Virus record (IMG/VR): IMGVR_UViG_3300033149_002138
Location: 1 to 37,300 of that record
DNA length: 37,300 nt
Strand: one strand, 5' to 3'
DNA from: a virus
Both the position numbers and the translations under genes were made by a program. Shown here in pieces: positions 29,413 through 37,300 of this stretch (position 1 is its first letter; each line of letters opens with the position of its first letter). The notes under the pieces were generated by a model. It worked only from the letters and a program-made list of their open reading frames with translations. It was not told the DNA's origin and made no database searches.

Positions 29413-30579
29413 ATGGAAAGATTTGTTAATCCTATGGGAAGAGAATACTACGCAGCCATCAAGGCACAGGCAGAAGGCACCTACAAAGATGATGAGCATA
29501 ACTTCTTTAGGAAAGCTTTAGGTTCAGACTCAACAACATCTGGTGGGGAATTTATTCCAGAAGGATATTCAGCCAAAGTTATCTGGCAGATATATGAGAA
29601 TTCCTGGGCAAGACAATTGTTCGGGACATGGGTTGTAACTCAGGGAACAAAAGAGAATATTCCTAAGTTCAGCACCAAATTAGTTGAAGCCAGCAAAGTA
29701 TCAAGTCCAACAGACGCACTGCCAACTGAATTGACATCAACAACTGCCATAGAAAAAGCAGACTTCACAACAACAGAAGTGGAGATTGAATTGAAGACAT
29801 TAGCTATCAGATTACAGATACAGAATAAGTTCTTGGCATATAATGTTAATCCCCAGATTGAGTCTCAATTAAGGGAAGAGATTGCTAATGCCATGACAGA
29901 GACAGAGGAAGATTTGATTGTTAATGGAGATACGGAAACTACAAGCGCAGACAATATTAATTATACATACAATTCCACAACCAACACACACGGAGTTAAT
30001 ACAGCAACAGGAGATAATGAGCACTTATTGTTGTTTAATGGAATTAGAAAATCTGCAACAGGAACAGCAGTAACCAATGCAGGGGCAGCATGGGATGAAT
30101 CTGATTTTAGGGAAGCAATTAAGAATCTTGGAATATATGCAAGAAAGGGAAGAGATAAGTTAGTATTCTTGGTAAGCCCTGATCTATATGCAACAATGCT
30201 TGGATGGGATGTAATTGAAACCATGGAAAAATACGGACCTAATGCAACAATAGTTTCAGGAGAGGTTTTCAAGATCTATGGAATCAGGGTTGTAGTTACA
30301 GACAAGATGCCAAACTCAACTTTCGGTGGAGGAACTGATGGTACACTAACATCCTCAACAGGAAAAAGAGCAGCATCAGGCAATGATTATACAGAGTTTG
30401 CATTAATATATGTAGATACAGTAATTCTTGGAGTGCCAAACAAGGCAGAGAGAACATTCAACATCAAGAAAAAGGAATGGCCAGAATATGACAGGATTGA
30501 CTTGATAGCAATAGAGGACTTTGGAGTTGCATTCAAATATACAGATGCAATAGTTCGGGGATATTATGGCACAGCCTAA
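29413..30579 (+). CDS. Major capsid protein (HK97 fold)
   Basis: Start chosen at ATG 29413 (388 residues), one base after the protease-scaffold stop; an in-frame ATG at 29395 lies within that gene. Typical of phage major capsid proteins after a protease-scaffold gene: S-G-G-E-F-I-P-E-G-Y-S-A-K-V-I near residue 45, a central A-domain (L-V-F-L-V-S-P-D-L-Y-A-T-M), and a late F-G-V-A-F-K-Y-T-D-A-I-V. No separate propeptide is needed because scaffold sequence is in the upstream protein. A T-run terminator follows. Confidence 0.9.
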   Translation: MERFVNPMGREYYAAIKAQAEGTYKDDEHNFFRKALGSDSTTSGGEFIPEGYSAKVIWQIYENSWARQLFGTWVVTQGTKENIPKFSTKLVEASKVSSPTDALPTELTSTTAIEKADFTTTEVEIELKTLAIRLQIQNKFLAYNVNPQIESQLREEIANAMTETEEDLIVNGDTETTSADNINYTYNSTTNTHGVNTATGDNEHLLLFNGIRKSATGTAVTNAGAAWDESDFREAIKNLGIYARKGRDKLVFLVSPDLYATMLGWDVIETMEKYGPNATIVSGEVFKIYGIRVVVTDKMPNSTFGGGTDGTLTSSTGKRAASGNDYTEFALIYVDTVILGVPNKAERTFNIKKKEWPEYDRIDLIAIEDFGVAFKYTDAIVRGYYGTA

Positions 30580-30600
30580 TTTCCTTTTTTTTATTTATTT
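30580..30600 (+). terminator. T-rich terminator after the major capsid gene
   Basis: T8 at 30585-30592 followed by ATTTATTT begins right after the capsid stop. It would partly limit read-through and keep capsid mRNA in excess over downstream minor genes. Confidence 0.55.
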
Positions 30601-30615
30601 TAAAGAGGCAGGAAA

Positions 30616-31167
30616 ATGTATGTAAGACTAAAACAAGATGCATGCGGACAGCGAGGAATCACAATAGATAAAATTCCTTTTAAGATATTCTTTAAAGGAC
30701 ATATTGTAGAAATCTCAAAAGAAGATTATGATCATATCAAGAAAATAGGTTATGGTGATAAGTTTGATAAAATCTCTGATGAAGAGATGAAGAAGCTCAG
30801 AGCAAATTTATCTAAGAAAGCTGAGAAAGAATTATCTAACAAAACAAAATACTGGGAAGTCCCAGAGGATAAGCAGTATCAAGAGCTTCCTGAGAAAGAG
30901 AGGGAGAAGAAGAGAAAGGAAGTTGAGGCAGAGCAACAGAGATTATTGAAGGGATTAGAAAAGCCGGCAGAGCCAGAGAAGCCAAAAGAGCCATCACCAA
31001 CTACGCCAAGCGTTGGTGAATCTAAAGTATTTACAGAGAAAGAAGCATTTGATCTAACAAGGGCTGAGCAGATATTCATACTCAAAAAGAGAGGATTCAA
31101 AATTCAAGATATAGGTAAAAAAGAAAAGGATCGAGTTAAGCAGATATTAGATTCCAATCCAGCTTAA
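30616..31167 (+). CDS. Capsid-associated hypothetical protein
   Basis: 183 residues. The N-terminal about 55 residues are mixed alpha/beta (Y-V-R-L-K-Q-D-A...K-G-H-I-V-E-I-S-K-E-D-Y). Residues about 55-115 are Lys/Glu-rich helix, then a Pro-rich linker (P-A-E-P-E-K-P-K-E-P-S). The C-terminal about 40 residues (L-T-R-A-E-Q-I-F-I-L-K-K-R-G-F-K-I) resemble small SAP/HeH or Rho-N-type helical domains. It may link capsid and DNA or connector. Function not established. Confidence 0.6.
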   Translation: MYVRLKQDACGQRGITIDKIPFKIFFKGHIVEISKEDYDHIKKIGYGDKFDKISDEEMKKLRANLSKKAEKELSNKTKYWEVPEDKQYQELPEKEREKKRKEVEAEQQRLLKGLEKPAEPEKPKEPSPTTPSVGESKVFTEKEAFDLTRAEQIFILKKRGFKIQDIGKKEKDRVKQILDSNPA

Positions 31168-31188
31168 TAAGATTCTGGGAGGAATTAA

Positions 31189-31998
31189 ATGCCAACACAG
31201 AGTTATCCAGTAGGTGGGAAGGTTAGAGATAACAATCTTGTTCCTATTGAAGGCGCCACTGTTTATTTGATTGATACTACAACTGGCGAGCAACTAAATT
31301 CTGAATATTATGCTACCACTAATTCTGCAGGAGAGTATATTCTTAATATGCAGAATTTATCAACATATTCTGATGGAGATGGTTATGAAGTTATAGCAAC
31401 ATATCCGGGATATGAGGATGGAAAGATCACAGGAACAGTAGTTCAATCAGGAGGAGGGGATAGTGATAAGAATATATTTATGGATGTTGATTTAAATAAA
31501 TTTAAGGAAGGAACCTCAAGGGAGAATACAAGGGAATCTATATTGAAAGGATTTCTATCAAGATTCAAAAAATCATTTAATGTATGGGTTAATAACAAGA
31601 CACTGTCAGGCTCTGCAGAAGTCTTAACATCTGGAGGAGATGGATGGGGTAAGGGATATACCTCTTCTGGAAAACCCTTAATTAATCTGAATGTAGGAGA
31701 AGTCTGCTATGTCGAGCAGATTACATTCAAGTTGAGAACTGCAAGCGATAATGTTACTGTTGAGGTTGTTAAATGCCCTAATGCAGACGGAGGAGGGACT
31801 GCAGATCCAGTGAGCCCACAATATTATGAAGCCACTGGAAGTACAGTAGACGGGGCAGTTAGAGTAATTCCATTTGCTAATCCTATAAGGATAGAGTATA
31901 ATTCATCAAGCGCCAAGTCAGTAGCCATAAGAGTAAATGGTAATGACTCTTCAGCAAAGCTTGATGTCTCAATGGAAGGTTATGTTATAAATGAATAA
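31189..31998 (+). CDS. Ig-like domain capsid decoration / head fibre candidate
   Basis: 269 residues behind GGGAGGAA. Residues about 5-100 are the recurring carboxypeptidase-regulatory Ig-like domain (G-G-K-V-R-D...I-E-G-A-T-V-Y-L...T-N-S-A-G-E-Y-I-L-N). A short linker helix and a C-terminal beta-rich domain (residues about 125-269, jelly-roll-like, ending L-D-V-S-M-E-G-Y) follow. No signal peptide, so it stays in the cytoplasm for assembly. Its place after the capsid gene suggests a decoration protein; that role is inferred. Confidence 0.6.
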   Translation: MPTQSYPVGGKVRDNNLVPIEGATVYLIDTTTGEQLNSEYYATTNSAGEYILNMQNLSTYSDGDGYEVIATYPGYEDGKITGTVVQSGGGDSDKNIFMDVDLNKFKEGTSRENTRESILKGFLSRFKKSFNVWVNNKTLSGSAEVLTSGGDGWGKGYTSSGKPLINLNVGEVCYVEQITFKLRTASDNVTVEVVKCPNADGGGTADPVSPQYYEATGSTVDGAVRVIPFANPIRIEYNSSSAKSVAIRVNGNDSSAKLDVSMEGYVINE

Positions 31999-32021
31999 GA
32001 AAATGGAGGATATAATTTAAA

Positions 32022-33770
32022 ATGAGAAAATTCAATTATATAATATTTGGAGTTCTATTAATGGTCCTTGCAGGATATGTTTACGGAGCAGGAGAAGCGG
32101 ATGATGTTCCTGTTGTGACAATAGTATCACCAGAAGCATTGTCAACAATAGAGGAGAGAGAGGGATATTTCACGCCTTCAGCATCAGCTGTTATTCCTAG
32201 CGGGGATTTGGACTCAGAGATAGTGAATTTTACATTATTTGAGAATATAACAGACAATATTAATTATACCAGATTTGTTAATGATAGTGATGAATTCTTT
32301 AATGATTTATTGGTTCCATGGGGAGAAAATCAGACATCCGATAGAACAGGAGTCGGCAACACATCAGAATTTGCCAGCGCACTCAATCTTCCAGATGATT
32401 ATTATATTAATTGGTATGTGATGGTTTGTAATGAGAATAATAATTGTAGTAATTCAAGTATGAATTCAGCAGTAATGAATAGAGATTATGATACCACTGC
32501 CGGATCTGTAGGAATAACTTATCCAGCCGATAATGCCTTGGTAAAGGATTCTCCGGCATATATTAATTTCACAGCGACAAATGGGGTTTATGTTCAGAAT
32601 GTAACACTATTCTTTAATTACTCCAGCCAGGATTTAGAAGGAGCAGATTTCAATTATACAGATTTGGAAAGCAATATAACATATATTGAGAACGAAACTC
32701 TAACCAATACAGGAGATGTTGCTCCATTTGAGGAGAATACAGGAAACATAACTTTGGTAGGAAACTTCACAGACTGGGGAACTAGTGCAGAGGATGGATT
32801 TTATATTGGATATGTTATGACTTGTGATTATGTTGGTAATTGTGTTAATTCAAGCAAGATATCTTTTGAGTTAGATACAACAGAGCCATATATTTCAGAT
32901 GCAATAGTAAATGCTTCTGTATCTAATACATGTGATACTGTTGGATTAACATTTAATGCAAGCGAGCCAGTAAGCATAACTGTTAATTGGGGATTAGTCA
33001 CAGATGCTTTGAATGAAACAGCAAGCATAAGCGGTTATGCAAATGATACTAATGAAATTAATATGACTGGTTTATTATCAAACACAGTATATTATTACAA
33101 TTTAACAATTTGCGATGAGGCCAATAATTGCAATTACACGGCAACAGGGACAGGAACAACCTCAGAATCTTTCTTGAAAGAGCATAGTGCTTGTGATGGA
33201 TGGAATGCTTACGGCATATTGAATACAAGTGTTAAACTTCAAGATATAAGATATGGATTGAATGATGACAATGCATTGACAATATCATGGTTTAATAGAA
33301 CAAGCCAAACATTTTTGAATTATGTAACAAGCCTGCATACAAATGAAAATCATACAATTCCAAGAGGGGACGCAGTTTTAACTAATGTTAATGGGTCTAC
33401 ATTTGTTAAATTCAGCACATTCATGGAAACTAGCAATACAACAATAAATGATATTTATGTATATACACTGAACAATACAAACGGAAACTGGACAAACATA
33501 GGAGTATTGCAGGATTGGCAGATGGGGAATATTACCCAAGCTACAGAACTTTTGGGGAATATAACTTATTTATCCTACTTTGATAATTCACAGCACAGGT
33601 ATGTGGATCATATATATACCTGGCAGTGGAACAATGAGACCTTATTAGAGGCAGGAGACAGCTTGTGGATGTGGGGAGACCAGAATCTAGGAAAGTGGTG
33701 GAGAAACGAGACTTATAATGCAACATTCTATGATGCGCCAGCAACAGAGTATTTAGACCTATATGTATAA
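32022..33770 (+). CDS. Secreted multi-Ig glycoprotein
   Basis: 582 residues behind GGAGG. Signal peptide at residues 1-23 (basic start, V-L-L-M-V-L-A-G-Y-V-Y-G-A). Beta-sandwich repeats follow: V-T-I-V-S-P-E near residue 35, I-T-Y-P-A-D-N-A-L-V near 165 and a fibronectin-like part (A-S-E-P-V-S-I-T-V-N-W-G...N-T-V-Y-Y-Y-N-L-T-I-C) near 310-370. More than twenty N-x-S/T sequons can be counted. Such chains occur in archaeal cell-surface proteins. It lies between two Ig-domain genes of the capsid module. It ends eight bases into the in-frame upstream extension of the next gene. Surface adhesion is inferred. Confidence 0.75.
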   Translation: MRKFNYIIFGVLLMVLAGYVYGAGEADDVPVVTIVSPEALSTIEEREGYFTPSASAVIPSGDLDSEIVNFTLFENITDNINYTRFVNDSDEFFNDLLVPWGENQTSDRTGVGNTSEFASALNLPDDYYINWYVMVCNENNNCSNSSMNSAVMNRDYDTTAGSVGITYPADNALVKDSPAYINFTATNGVYVQNVTLFFNYSSQDLEGADFNYTDLESNITYIENETLTNTGDVAPFEENTGNITLVGNFTDWGTSAEDGFYIGYVMTCDYVGNCVNSSKISFELDTTEPYISDAIVNASVSNTCDTVGLTFNASEPVSITVNWGLVTDALNETASISGYANDTNEINMTGLLSNTVYYYNLTICDEANNCNYTATGTGTTSESFLKEHSACDGWNAYGILNTSVKLQDIRYGLNDDNALTISWFNRTSQTFLNYVTSLHTNENHTIPRGDAVLTNVNGSTFVKFSTFMETSNTTINDIYVYTLNNTNGNWTNIGVLQDWQMGNITQATELLGNITYLSYFDNSQHRYVDHIYTWQWNNETLLEAGDSLWMWGDQNLGKWWRNETYNATFYDAPATEYLDLYV

Positions 33771-33783
33771 GGAGGAAAGCAAG

Positions 33784-34659
33784 ATGAAGAAAGCATTAAC
33801 TTTAATATGGAATTTATTATTGATTTTATCCTTGTTTAATGCTAATGCAGAGGATACAGGGGCTCCATTCCCTTATCCAGTCTATGGAATTATGTATCTG
33901 GATGGGGATGTAGCTAATGGTATGCAGGTTAATTTAGAGAACACAAATACGGGAGAGATAGTTACAAGATATACCTCTGGTGGGGAATTTGTTCTTGACT
34001 TGTCAGAATTTACACAGGGATGGGATTCTGGCACAACATTCAGATTTACATATTGCATAAGTGATTCGAGATGCAGAGAGGCATCAGAAACATTCACTCC
34101 AACAGGAGATCATAAGGATTTGGGCAGGAATGTTCCTTTAGAGCCTTCTGGATTATCAGCACCATTTATAGTTTCAGGAAAGATTTACAAAGATGGTGTA
34201 TTGCAGAGCAATGTTGAGATAACTATTGAGGATTTAGATCAAGAATATTCTAAAACTATGAAGACCAATGAGGCAGGAGAGTATATATGGAATCTTGCTA
34301 ATTGGGGAAGATATGATACTGGAGATACAATAAGAGTAACTTGGGATGGAACCTCTGTTATAGGATATGTTACTAATATTGGGCATTTATCACTAGATAT
34401 CAATAAAGTGACCCCTGAATATGTGCCACCAAGTGAGGAAAGGAGGGGTGGTGGAGGCTCAGGCCAAGACCAACAGAGAGGAACACCTTCTACTCCTACA
34501 GAGCCAAGAGAGGAGCCAACTGAACCTACAGAGCCCAAGGAAGAAGAGAAACCAGAATTGCCACTTCCAGAGCCAGTAAAGGTTAATTGGTTATGGATAA
34601 CGCTGGGAATAGCTGTGGCGGTTGTGGCTGTTGGTTATTATGTGTTTAAGAAGAAATAA
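33784..34659 (+). CDS. Membrane-anchored protein with two Ig-like domains
   Basis: Start chosen at ATG 33784 behind GGAGGAAA; an in-frame ATG at 33763 precedes that site. 291 residues. Signal peptide at 1-22 (L-I-W-N-L-L-L-I-L-S-L-F-N-A-N-A). Two carboxypeptidase-regulatory Ig domains lie at about 28-115 and 122-210 (T-N-E-A-G-E-Y-I-W-N-L-A-N-W in the second). A Gly, then Pro/Glu/Thr-rich stalk (about 215-265) follows, and a C-terminal membrane helix (W-L-W-I-T-L-G-I-A-V-A-V-V-A-V-G) ends in K-K-K. This is a classic type I surface protein. It could coat the host cell, block superinfection or meet Ig domains on virions; these are guesses. Confidence 0.75.
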   Translation: MKKALTLIWNLLLILSLFNANAEDTGAPFPYPVYGIMYLDGDVANGMQVNLENTNTGEIVTRYTSGGEFVLDLSEFTQGWDSGTTFRFTYCISDSRCREASETFTPTGDHKDLGRNVPLEPSGLSAPFIVSGKIYKDGVLQSNVEITIEDLDQEYSKTMKTNEAGEYIWNLANWGRYDTGDTIRVTWDGTSVIGYVTNIGHLSLDINKVTPEYVPPSEERRGGGGSGQDQQRGTPSTPTEPREEPTEPTEPKEEEKPELPLPEPVKVNWLWITLGIAVAVVAVGYYVFKKK

Positions 34660-34674
34660 ACCCGAGAATGGGAG

Positions 34675-35361
34675 GTGATTATTATTGCAGATGGAGACCA
34701 TGGAGCAAGCTACCAGGATGTAAGAGATATTAATAAGTTAGATAGTTCTGATGTGCCAGATACAGTCCTTGAAAAGCATTTAGACAGAGCACTAAATATG
34801 GTCAAGAGATTATTAAAGACTGATTTTAGTTCTTCACAACCCACTTTTACAGAAACATTGTTCAATAGCAGGGATTTAGTTAATGGAATATTTGGCAGTA
34901 TTCTTTATTTCTCTGAATTTGAGGATTATAATTATATTAATTCAATTACAAAAGTAGAATATAAATCATCCACCAATGGCACATGGGAGACATTAACAGA
35001 GGGTATGGAGAGTGATTATGTTGTTGATAAGAGGACAGGTTCGATTAAATTCAATTTTTATCTTGTAGGTGATGGAATTGACAACTTGAGAGTGACAGGA
35101 ACATATGGTTATACAATAGAAAATATGCCAGAGTGGATAAAACAATGGATAGCCTTATTATCTGCGCTCCAAGGCGTTGTATATGCGTCTGGTGGCTCAT
35201 TTACTGATGTTCAAACGCATTCAATAGGCAATGTTTCAATTTCAAGAGGACAGTATTCAGTCAATTTAAAACAGCAGTATGAATTGATTAAAAGATTACT
35301 GGATCAGCATATGCTTGCTCATGGGGTCAGGGAAGAGAGAACTCAAGTAGCTTTATCATAA
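34675..35361 (+). CDS. Head-tail connector (adaptor) protein candidate
   Basis: 228 residues from GTG 34675. The start is awkward because GGAGGTG overlaps it and no ATG exists in frame nearby. N-terminal helices (D-V-R-D-I-N-K-L...L-E-K-H-L-D-R-A-L-N-M-V) and a C-terminal helical bundle (M-P-E-W-I-K-Q-W-I-A-L-L-S-A-L...Y-E-L-I-K-R-L-L) flank a beta insertion with Y-V-V-D-K-R-T-G-S-I-K-F. This matches gp6/gp15-type connector proteins that dock on the portal. CCGAGAATGG recurs before this gene and the next. Confidence 0.65.
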   Translation: MIIIADGDHGASYQDVRDINKLDSSDVPDTVLEKHLDRALNMVKRLLKTDFSSSQPTFTETLFNSRDLVNGIFGSILYFSEFEDYNYINSITKVEYKSSTNGTWETLTEGMESDYVVDKRTGSIKFNFYLVGDGIDNLRVTGTYGYTIENMPEWIKQWIALLSALQGVVYASGGSFTDVQTHSIGNVSISRGQYSVNLKQQYELIKRLLDQHMLAHGVREERTQVALS

Positions 35362-35379
35362 TCAATCCGAGAATGGAAA

Positions 35380-36333
35380 ATGGCAACACCTTTGATTATT
35401 TCAGGACACTGTTATGTGCATGGAAGCACCACCCCTATAGAGAATGCAGTAATAACTGTTGAGAACATGAATACAAATGAGGAGCATAATGGTGCAGAAA
35501 CACCAAAATTTACAGAATTAACTACAAATTCTGAAGGAGAATTCCAGTGTAATCTAGCTAATTTTGATATCGCTTATTCTGATGGTGATGTAATTAAAGC
35601 TTCTGTAAATTATAATGGCCAGAGAGATGAGACTTTCTTTACAATTAGTGGAACAACATCTACAAATGCATTGGTTTTAACCCCTATGCCTAATGAGGAT
35701 GTTTATGATTATGAAAGAGCTTTAGATAAAATAGGATCACAAGTTGTTATTTATCATTCTACTATAGATACATTGGATGATGATCACGGAAGTGTTGAAA
35801 CAGAAACAATTACTCAGGATTCAATAGGTGGGCATGTTTATGCATCAATACAGATAGAAGAAGATGAAGAAACCATGGAAGAGCAGGGAATAGTTAAGCA
35901 TGGAGTAGCTAGAGGGTTTTTTAAAGTAAGATATAATATTTCTAAAGGAGATAAAATTAGAGTGCCTTCTAATTCAGATAATTATTGGGCTGTTGCTGAC
36001 AAACCAATAAGACACTATTACAAGAATCAACCACATCATGATGAAGCTAGATTAGTTAGATTAGAGGCAGAGGTAACTATTGCAGCAGGAACAACCCCTG
36101 TAATAATATACAAGGATGGAAGTGATTGTAGTGGAAGTGATGGAGAACTCAATAGAGTTTTAACAATTACTACAGATTCAACACCTTCAAACATAAAAGT
36201 TACTGTGGATGGGACAAGAGTAAGGCCTGATGTGCATTATACTGTATCAACCACATCTACAAGCATTATTTTAACTTTTGATAATATCAGAATATTTGAT
36301 ACTCAATATATAAGCGTGGATTATTTTATATGA
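35380..36333 (+). CDS. Head closure/neck protein with N-terminal Ig-like domain
   Basis: 317 residues. Residues about 4-105 are the Ig-like domain; its T-E-L-T-T-N-S-E-G-E-F-Q-C-N-L-A-N-F-D core differs at two positions from that of the tail terminator at 5280. Residues about 115-235 (Q-V-V-I-Y-H-S-T...K-G-D-K-I-R-V-P...Y-W-A-V-A-D-K-P-I) look like a head-closure (gp16-type) barrel. The last about 80 residues form another beta domain (I-K-V-T-V-D-G-T-R-V-R-P-D). Neck role inferred from order and fold pattern. Confidence 0.65.
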   Translation: MATPLIISGHCYVHGSTTPIENAVITVENMNTNEEHNGAETPKFTELTTNSEGEFQCNLANFDIAYSDGDVIKASVNYNGQRDETFFTISGTTSTNALVLTPMPNEDVYDYERALDKIGSQVVIYHSTIDTLDDDHGSVETETITQDSIGGHVYASIQIEEDEETMEEQGIVKHGVARGFFKVRYNISKGDKIRVPSNSDNYWAVADKPIRHYYKNQPHHDEARLVRLEAEVTIAAGTTPVIIYKDGSDCSGSDGELNRVLTITTDSTPSNIKVTVDGTRVRPDVHYTVSTTSTSIILTFDNIRIFDTQYISVDYFI

Positions 36334-36343
36334 GAGGTGAAAA

Positions 36344-37300
36344 ATGAAATTAGGAAATGGAATCTTAATCTTATTATTTATGTTAGCATTAGTTAGTTCA
36401 GCACTTGCTATAAGTTGGACTCCAATAGGAGATATAGACATGAGGGGATATTATGCTATGTATGGAGCAACAAATGTTACAACTGTTATGATGTGTATTG
36501 GAAGTGATTGTAGAACTGCATGGCCAGGACCTGCCGAAGGAGGAAGAATAGGGGATGGACCTTATTTGTATAATGATACTGATACTATTTACTTTAATGA
36601 AACATTCTTGAATCAAACTATAAGGGCATTAGATACTAACGCTAGTACGCAATGTTCTGGTGATGAAGTACCTTTGGGTAATGGAAGCTGTGCACCCGAG
36701 ACTAGATATATTCAATCAGCAATAGAAGTGGATCCTCACTTTGGAACCATGATTTTAGATTATCCTAATTGGACTGATAGCAATAATACTTTCTTAGCAA
36801 TAGCAGATTATTCTGCACAAATAATTGATTACTTAAATATTTCTGATTATGAAGCCCAAATTGTAGATTATCTTAATATCACTTCTTTTTGGACACATAT
36901 TGATAATATAATTGTGGATTATTATAATAAAACCGAAGCTGACGCAACTTTTGCCGGGATTGAATGGGATTATAACCAGACAGAAGGAGCAGCTGTTTAT
37001 ACTGATGAACAAATAGCAACAAAAGATGAATGTTCTGAGATTGCTGGTTGTGTAGAGAATGCTATTACTTCTTATGTAGATACATCAGCACCAGTTAATT
37101 GCTCTTCTGGGGAGGTATTATTAGCTAACTGGACTTGTGTAGACCCAGCTACTTATGATACTGACACTGATACAACTTGTGATGGAGATACTTGTAATAT
37201 AGCTAATACAGGAACATTAGATGGTTATGAGGCATCTGATTTATTAGATGATACTGATACTAATGCCACAACAGAATGTGGTGATGGAGAGTATTTAGAT
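36344..37300 (+). CDS. Secreted adhesin / fibre-like glycoprotein, 5' part (continues at base 1)
   Basis: ATG 36344 is behind GAGGTG (36333-36338). Signal peptide at residues 1-22 (G-I-L-I-L-L-F-M-L-A-L-V-S-S-A-L-A). Then W-T-P-I-G-D-I-D-M-R-G-Y-Y-A-M-Y-G-A-T-N, a phrase I associate with DPANN and viral fibre-like surface proteins, followed by Cys/Asn/Asp-rich repeats. Two Q-I-(I/V)-D-Y-L-N-I copies lie near 36823-36880. The frame is open at the right edge and resumes in phase at base 1. On the closed molecule the protein has 768 residues before the frameshift at about 1442. Receptor binding is inferred. Confidence 0.85.
   Translation, partial: MKLGNGILILLFMLALVSSALAISWTPIGDIDMRGYYAMYGATNVTTVMMCIGSDCRTAWPGPAEGGRIGDGPYLYNDTDTIYFNETFLNQTIRALDTNASTQCSGDEVPLGNGSCAPETRYIQSAIEVDPHFGTMILDYPNWTDSNNTFLAIADYSAQIIDYLNISDYEAQIVDYLNITSFWTHIDNIIVDYYNKTEADATFAGIEWDYNQTEGAAVYTDEQIATKDECSEIAGCVENAITSYVDTSAPVNCSSGEVLLANWTCVDPATYDTDTDTTCDGDTCNIANTGTLDGYEASDLLDDTDTNATTECGDGEYLD
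37187..37300. repeat. Terminal direct repeat, right copy
   Basis: Exact copy of bases 1-114. Removing one copy gives a 37,186-bp circle that keeps the adhesin reading frame. Confidence 0.9.

Noticed and set aside
1-37300. Integrated provirus
   Set aside because: No integrase or recombinase was recognised, no host genes flank it, and the ends close on each other.

Overview
The window is one strand-uniform virus genome: every gene I can support reads on the + strand, and gene ends usually touch or overlap (ATGA, TAATG). Bases 1-114 are repeated exactly at 37187-37300, and one open frame runs through that junction in phase. The contig is therefore most simply a complete circular or terminally redundant genome with a unit of about 37,186 bp. 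The gene order is that of a tailed HK97-fold virus with a long tail (siphovirus-like: tape measure and tail tube, no sheath gene recognised).

The host looks archaeal, most likely a DPANN lineage of the Woesearchaeota/Pacearchaeota kind. TATA boxes, some with a purine-rich BRE-like stretch (CCGAAAG or GCGAAAG), lie about 25-30 bases before leaderless starts. T-tracts act as terminators, arginine is nearly always AGA/AGG, and the secreted proteins are full of N-x-S/T sequons. They also carry Cys-rich motifs (for example C-T-Y-P-G-S-G-D-W-N-V near the end of the 3363-4688 gene) that I associate with DPANN surface proteins. The lineage is an inference.

Layout. 15346-21980: an early region of about 25 very small genes. 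These include ribbon-helix-helix and winged-helix candidates, a cold-shock protein, an LSm-like protein, coiled-coil proteins and a run of small zinc-ribbon proteins. No polymerase, helicase, primase or integrase is recognisable. 21943-23148: ParB-like/DNA methyltransferase fusion. 23172-24957: small and large terminase. 24999-30579: portal-MuF fusion, zinc ribbon, an inserted HNH homing endonuclease, a ChaB-protease-scaffold fusion and the major capsid protein. 30616-36333: capsid-associated proteins, head-tail connectors and two secreted glycoproteins. 36344 through the junction to 4688: three secreted adhesin-like genes, the first broken by a frameshift. 4939-9544: tail completion, tail terminator, tail tube, tail chaperone with a likely -1 frameshift, a short tape measure and a distal tail candidate. 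9546-14955: a large secreted lipoprotein-like protein, tail hub, transglutaminase-like cysteine protease and two small membrane proteins that resemble a lysis cassette. 14956-15345: the only gene-free stretch over 300 bases, holding a terminator, tandem repeats, promoters, a repeated operator-like motif and a long hairpin.

The most unusual properties are (1) one Ig-like (carboxypeptidase-regulatory type) domain occurring five times in four proteins of the capsid/neck modules; (2) more than a quarter of the genome spent on proteins with Sec signals or lipoboxes, some placed inside the tail-building operon; (3) an LSm-like gene directly followed by an RNA hairpin that looks like a tRNA acceptor/T-arm minihelix; and (4) a candidate archaeal lysis module built on a Cys-His-Glu transglutaminase-like enzyme.
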